In this document: positions 38,302 through 42,250 of the stretch, piece after piece
Layout: each line of letters starts with the position of its first letter
Position numbering within the stretch: the stretch's first letter is position 1
DNA from: a virus
Reading direction: 5' to 3' (one strand)
DNA length: 42,250 nucleotides
IMG/VR virus record: IMGVR_UViG_3300036806_000173
Coordinates: 1 to 42,250 of that record
Notes under the pieces: model-generated
What the model was told of the DNA's origin: nothing
What the model saw: the letters and a program-made list of their open reading frames with translations, nothing else
The model's database searches: none
Program-made: the position numbers and the translations under genes

Positions 38302-38492
38302 AACTTCCGAAACTCAAAATCGTGATCGTCCCCGACGCGATTTGCGTGCGCTGCAGCGCGAAGGGATACGTCCTAGAGAAAGCGCGGCTTTGCCTTCCCT
38401 GTTTCAACATCGCGGCGAAAATGTACGAATCGGAAAAAAGGAAAGAGTTTTACTCCCCCATCGAAATCAAAAAGCGCGCGGCTACGGCTTAG
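38298..38492 (+). CDS. Small zinc-ribbon protein
   Basis: A 64-residue protein; GTG start at 38298 overlapping the GroES stop as GTGA. Two pairs, CVRCSAKGYVLEKARLCLPC, make a classic four-Cys ribbon, and the C-terminal half is a charged helix (MYESEKRKEFYSPIEIKKRA). It is the last gene of the chaperonin operon. Function unknown; it may be an accessory to the chaperonin or a regulator. Its end overlaps the opposing gene by 11 bases. Confidence 0.7.
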   Translation: MKLPKLKIVIVPDAICVRCSAKGYVLEKARLCLPCFNIAAKMYESEKRKEFYSPIEIKKRAATA

Positions 38493-39684
38493 GCGGAGCG
38501 ACTCGCGGAGGGCCGAACGGAACGCGGACTTTCGCGGGCACGGATCGCGGGGGCGCTTCCTTCAAGATTTGCTCCGGCGTGTAACCCTTGTCGAGCAGGA
38601 TGTCGAAAGCCTCTTGCCGTGAAAGATTCGACGGATCCGCAATTCTCCCACCCCGCGCCGCCTTGCCTGCAGACTTCCCGACGCTTTGAATGTTGCTCAT
38701 GTCCTCGCCGGATTTTCGGAGTACCTCGCGGATCTGATTCCCTTCCAGGTCGAGAAGATCATTCGCGAGATCGGGCTTGTCCTTGATCGTGTCGAGAAGC
38801 CTCGATCCGTTGACGTGAATGAATTGCCGATCCATCGGGTGAACGGTTTCTTCGTTCACTTGCGCCGGCGTGCGTGCCGGGGATGCTGGTTGTTCGATCA
38901 AGGGAATTTTCCTCTCTACGGGATTTGAGCCGGGAACCCGATTTTTCAGGTTCTCGGTCAATGTCTCGTTGCGAGAGGGAGTTTGTATCCGTGGCGATGG
39001 AATTTCAATAGTCGGCTGCTCTCCGACAGTCTGCGCTCCAACTGAGCCGCGCGCGGGACGAACGTAGATCGGCGCCTGGTCGTTCGTTCCAGCGGCTTGC
39101 TTCACGACGGAAACGATTTTGCCGGCGACTTGCCGATTTGTGAGCGGAGGCCCAGGCGTCGGGCCAGTCGCCGCAGGGGTTGCGGCCATAGCCGGCGCGA
39201 TCGCCGCCTCGGCCTCCGGAGCTGCTTTGATTGCCGGCGTCGTGAGGTAATTCCACATTTCACCAGCGCCGGAAGCGAGTCGTTTGAAAGCAGGATTCAA
39301 ATACTCCGCGGCTTTGCCGACGACGTACGGGCCCGCGGCGATCCCGGCGGTTTCGGCGGCCGTGCGGATCGGGTGAGCCTTCACTTCCTCGGGATTCATC
39401 GCGTATTTTGTGCCGGCGTACGCTGCAGCTCCCAGGCCCGGCCCGCCGAGCAATGTTCCGCCTTCGGCCGCGAACTGAGGCACGACGGCCGGTGCGGCCG
39501 CGGCATTGCCCGCCGCCTGGGTTTCCTCGCCCTCGCCGATCATCGCGAAAGGGTTTTTCTCGACTGGTTTCGCCGATTGTGGCGTTTGGGAGACAGTTTT
39601 CGGAGTTGGCGGAGGCGCGTCTTCGATCGAAAAGCCCTTCGAGGCCTGGGGAGCCTCGTCTTCGATTGTGAATTGCCCGGGCAT
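38482..39684 (-). CDS. Probable internal virion protein (Ala/Pro-rich)
   Basis: A 400-residue protein. It begins with repeated short motifs FTIEDEAP and FSIEDAPP, typical of the disordered starts of podovirus internal or ejection proteins. It continues with a hydrophobic, Gly/Ala-rich block (GGTLLGGPGLGAAAYAGTKY, GIAAGPYVVGKAAEYLNPAF) and a long Pro-rich linker. The C-terminal part is helical (FIHVNGSRLLDTIKDKPDLA). It ends opposite the chaperonin operon, its stop overlapping the zinc-ribbon gene. Role assigned by composition and position after the tail genes. Confidence 0.5.
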   Translation of the reverse strand: MPGQFTIEDEAPQASKGFSIEDAPPPTPKTVSQTPQSAKPVEKNPFAMIGEGEETQAAGNAAAAPAVVPQFAAEGGTLLGGPGLGAAAYAGTKYAMNPEEVKAHPIRTAAETAGIAAGPYVVGKAAEYLNPAFKRLASGAGEMWNYLTTPAIKAAPEAEAAIAPAMAATPAATGPTPGPPLTNRQVAGKIVSVVKQAAGTNDQAPIYVRPARGSVGAQTVGEQPTIEIPSPRIQTPSRNETLTENLKNRVPGSNPVERKIPLIEQPASPARTPAQVNEETVHPMDRQFIHVNGSRLLDTIKDKPDLANDLLDLEGNQIREVLRKSGEDMSNIQSVGKSAGKAARGGRIADPSNLSRQEAFDILLDKGYTPEQILKEAPPRSVPAKVRVPFGPPRVAPPKP

Positions 39685-41474
39685 TATGGAGCCGTCCAGG
39701 CGCCGCCCTTTGCCACGGCGACGACTTTCCCGTCCTGTTTAAGAACCTTGCCGTCGGGAACGCCTTTTGCCGGCGGAGCTCCGGAGGGAACTTTGAATTC
39801 TGCAGACGCCGACTTTCCGCCCTCGGATTCCTTGCGGATCTGCGCGGGCGATTTGAGGCCCGGAAGATTCGTCGGGAATCCTTCGCTTGCGCGATCGATA
39901 TTTTCCTGGAAGGCGTCGAGCTGTTTATTCGCGAGCGTTGCGCCGACGTACGGCGCCGGGAGTTGCTGCATTTCGATGTCGAGCTGCTCTTTGTTGGTTC
40001 GACCGATGCCCGTCAAAGCTTTTTGATAGGCGATGACGGAAGACTTCGCGCGCAGATACGAGAGCACGAGGTTCTGCTCTTCCGGCTGAAGCTTATTCCA
40101 CACTGAGGCCTTTTCGGTGTTGGTTACGACGTCGTTCAGTTGGCCCAAGTCGATCCCGACGCCGAACGGCTCGATCTTCGCGCCGATGCCCTTGTCGGAC
40201 AGGATCGCCGCCATGTTCGAGGCCGCGAGCGGGGAAATGTTGTCCTTGATCGCGTTTTGCGCCGCGCGATAGCGGCTCACGTTTTGCTGAACGTCGTTCA
40301 GTTGCCGAATCGCTTGGCGGTCTTTGTTGACCTCGGTCGGCTTTACTTCCTCGAAAGTCGAGTGCAGCTTGTCGGCATCGGCCTTGCTCATGTATGAGAG
40401 GCTTCCGTTCGCATCGACGGCGTATCCCATCGTCCGCGCATCCTTGCGCTCTTGGGCCGCGATCGGCGCATTCGCCGCGCGTTCGGCGCTCTTGTCCTTC
40501 GAGATCTCGTTCGCCCGGGCCCGGGCATCGGAGAGGATTTTCTCGGCGTCCTCATGCGAGGTAGTCGGCCCGACCTGGTAGTCCTTCGCCTCTTTGCCGA
40601 GAATGCCCTTGATCTGCTGATTGTAGGTATCGGCCGCTTTTCCGATCGGAGCGAGTTTCGCTTGCTCCGCCGGAGTCGCCAAAGGCGCTCTTTGGGGTTC
40701 CAAGGGCTTCTGTGTCGTCAAAGCTGGCCCTGCAGGCGCTCCCGCCTGAGAAGTCGCTACAGCGGGCCCGGACGGCCCCGCCACGTTTGAATTAGGGGCC
40801 GTTGCGGCCGGAGGTCCGCCTCCGCCGACGCCCGGGAAGACGTTTCGATGAAAATTCCCGTACTTGTCGTAGCCTTCCTCGCCGACTTGCTCATTTCCCG
40901 AGTAAATCGGGATCGGTTTCTCGATCGGAACTTGTCCGCCGGCGATCCGCGCGGCCTCGGCGGCCCGGGCCTCGGCCTCGGCCTGGGTATTTTTCGTTTG
41001 CGCTTGGCGCTCGGCAATGATCGACGGTTGCTCGGCCGCATGTTGGCGCGCGGCGACGGTTTGCTGGTAGTCGGGCGAGAAAGTTTCGAGGCCCTTGCCG
41101 ACATGCGTCGCGACTTTCGCGAGCACTCGAGCAAACGGGTTGTGAATGTTTTCTTCCTTCGCGAGCAGCACATTAAACGGGTTTTGAGCTGCAATCGAGT
41201 TCGGATTGAGCGCCGGAGCTGCCGCGGGAGCCGGGCGCGCGATTGGCGCGATCGCCGGAGTCGCCCGGGGAGTTATGGGAAGCGCTGCAGGTTCAGCCGG
41301 TGCGATTGGCGGACTTGCAGGTGTCGAGGGCGTCGGAGCAGCGTTCGGAATTATGGCCGGTGCCGGGGTTTCCGAGGCGACGATCGACGGAGCCGCTTGC
41401 TCTTCCTTCGGCTCGACCGGTTGCTGATCTCGCTCGTCCTCGAGTTCCTGCAGGGTTGTAGTGTCGTCGCTCAC
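39684..41474 (-). CDS. Probable internal virion protein (large, coiled-coil)
   Basis: A 596-residue protein. The first 130 residues are Pro/Ala-rich and disordered. The middle and C-terminal parts are helical with long charged segments (IKGILEGKEAKDYQ-like; RARANEISKDKSAERAANAP, QQNVSRYRAAQNAIKDN). Repeated Gln/Ala helices resemble ejection proteins of T7-like phages. It overlaps the previous and next genes by 4 and 1 bases, so all three are translated together. No enzymatic motif, such as a transglycosylase, was found. Confidence 0.5.
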   Translation of the reverse strand: MSDDTTTLQELEDERDQQPVEPKEEQAAPSIVASETPAPAIIPNAAPTPSTPASPPIAPAEPAALPITPRATPAIAPIARPAPAAAPALNPNSIAAQNPFNVLLAKEENIHNPFARVLAKVATHVGKGLETFSPDYQQTVAARQHAAEQPSIIAERQAQTKNTQAEAEARAAEAARIAGGQVPIEKPIPIYSGNEQVGEEGYDKYGNFHRNVFPGVGGGGPPAATAPNSNVAGPSGPAVATSQAGAPAGPALTTQKPLEPQRAPLATPAEQAKLAPIGKAADTYNQQIKGILGKEAKDYQVGPTTSHEDAEKILSDARARANEISKDKSAERAANAPIAAQERKDARTMGYAVDANGSLSYMSKADADKLHSTFEEVKPTEVNKDRQAIRQLNDVQQNVSRYRAAQNAIKDNISPLAASNMAAILSDKGIGAKIEPFGVGIDLGQLNDVVTNTEKASVWNKLQPEEQNLVLSYLRAKSSVIAYQKALTGIGRTNKEQLDIEMQQLPAPYVGATLANKQLDAFQENIDRASEGFPTNLPGLKSPAQIRKESEGGKSASAEFKVPSGAPPAKGVPDGKVLKQDGKVVAVAKGGAWTAP

Positions 41475-42127
41475 AGCGCCCCAATTCCCGTCGCCGCGGC
41501 GCCAACGCCCTTCCCGACCGCGCCGATCGCGTTCGAGATCGTCGTGAGAGGATTGTTCGCGCTATACGCCTTGATGTAGTCGTCGACGGCTTGATTCGAG
41601 AGGCCCAGGGCCGAGAGCGACTCGCCGATGTTGCCACTCGAAAGCGCTCCGATGCCTTGCTCGCCGGCTTGCTGCTGCGCGAGTTTGGTCTGTAAATCGA
41701 GTTGGTTCACATCGAGCGCATTCTTTGACTGCTGCTGCGCTCCGGAGCGCGTCGCCGCATCGATGATCGATGCCGTCGACGCCGGATTGCCCATACGCGA
41801 GGCCCGAAGATTCGCTTCTTCTTTTGCGTTCGCCAGCGCGCCCGATGTCGCTTCGCCGCCCGCTGTGAGTAGCTGGTTCCGGCCGGCCTCGCCGATGCCT
41901 TGCGGATTCGTCATTTCCTGCTGAAGAAACGGGAGTATTTGCGCCTGCTCTTGCTGGCCTTGCCCGAAGAGCTGCGAGTTCTCGTTGTTCGCGGTATCTA
42001 TGTTTTTCTGCGCCTGGGCCGTGCCGCCCTTGAGGAAAATACAGTAACCCTCATGCTCCCACTGTCCTCCATGGGAAATCAATTCGCCCGTCTCGATCGA
42101 AAATGTGGGGTTGAGTGTGATTCTCAT
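41471..42127 (-). CDS. Probable internal virion or ejection protein
   Basis: A 218-residue protein; start ATG 42127, overlapping the GNAT-like stop as ATGA across the contig join. The Gln/Ala/Asn-rich middle (GQGQQEQAQILPFLQQEMT, LDVNQLDLQTKLAQQQAGE) and Gly/Ala-rich C-terminal helix (ISNAIGAVGKGVGAAATGIG) match podovirus internal proteins that leave the head during infection and line a channel. First of three such genes in order, comparable to gp14-gp16 of T7. Confidence 0.55.
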   Translation of the reverse strand: MRITLNPTFSIETGELISHGGQWEHEGYCIFLKGGTAQAQKNIDTANNENSQLFGQGQQEQAQILPFLQQEMTNPQGIGEAGRNQLLTAGGEATSGALANAKEEANLRASRMGNPASTASIIDAATRSGAQQQSKNALDVNQLDLQTKLAQQQAGEQGIGALSSGNIGESLSALGLSNQAVDDYIKAYSANNPLTTISNAIGAVGKGVGAAATGIGAL

Positions 42128-42250
42128 TTTTTTCCGATCACCTTGTCGACCATCAAAAACCAGTAGTCCCACCCTCTAAACCATCCGAACATCGCCAGGC
42201 GTTTCCCAAACTTGCTGTATTTCGGATCCAGCGTTGCAAAGACGCGCTCA
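42124..42250. repeat. Terminal overlap of a circular contig (copy 2)
   Basis: Second copy of the 127-base overlap described at 1-127. Joining the two copies gives a circle of 42,123 bp. It places the GNAT-like gene (1-405) directly upstream of the virion protein gene that starts at 42127. Confidence 0.9.

Noticed and set aside
1-42250. Search for an integrase, repressor-based lysogeny module, RNA polymerase, DNA polymerase or CRISPR array
   Set aside because: None recognised. The phage is likely lytic, but short or highly divergent lysogeny genes cannot be excluded.

Overview
The window is a complete or near-complete genome of a tailed double-stranded DNA bacteriophage (Caudoviricetes), most likely a podovirus-type virion. 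The first 127 bases are repeated exactly at the end (42124-42250), so the contig closes into a circle of about 42,123 bp. The gene cut by the ends is then intact and is joined to its neighbour by an ATGA overlap. Genes are tightly packed, mostly with 1-20 nt overlaps, and start at ATG or GTG, often behind GGAGG-type ribosome binding sites. No integrase, RNA polymerase, DNA polymerase, tRNA or CRISPR array was recognised. The host cannot be named from the sequence. Sec and Tat signal peptides on phage proteins and a possible inner-membrane lysis protein suggest a Gram-negative bacterium.

Layout, following minus-strand transcription from high to low coordinates. 33702-31758: lysis region with small membrane proteins, holin candidates and a T4-type lysozyme. 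31662-23529: small zinc-finger and ribbon-helix-helix regulators, a RecB/Cas4-like nuclease and a RecT annealing protein, many small proteins including tiny membrane proteins, replication-initiation and helicase-loader-like proteins and a RuvC-like resolvase. 23489-22920: a divergent sigma-70-like factor. 22876-18686: HNH and GIY-YIG homing endonucleases around an epimerase, a methyltransferase, a GT31-like glycosyltransferase and a terminase small-subunit candidate. 18705-12077: terminase large subunit, a Tat-signal protein, small coiled-coil and histidine-rich proteins, and the portal. 12072-7320: a beta-helix tailspike and a tail fibre, both with Sec signal peptides, then the major capsid protein. 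7036-1 and on through 42127-38482: an Acb2/Tad1-like anti-defence protein, an adaptor, a very large tail nozzle-like protein, a GNAT-like protein, and three Ala/Pro-rich probable internal virion proteins.

One plus-strand operon (33793-38492) runs against the rest. It encodes a scaffold-like protein, a PP-loop (PAPS-reductase-like) enzyme, a full-length GroEL, a GroES with a novel N-terminal extension of about 125 residues, and a small zinc-binding protein. This is a self-contained chaperonin island and probably serves virion assembly.

A second notable system is a repeated 11-bp element, CCGTTCTATTC on the minus strand. It has five exact copies and several near copies, mostly in the short gaps before late operons and once in the gap before the lysis genes. 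With the phage-encoded sigma-like protein it suggests a private late-transcription switch. The link between the two is inference.
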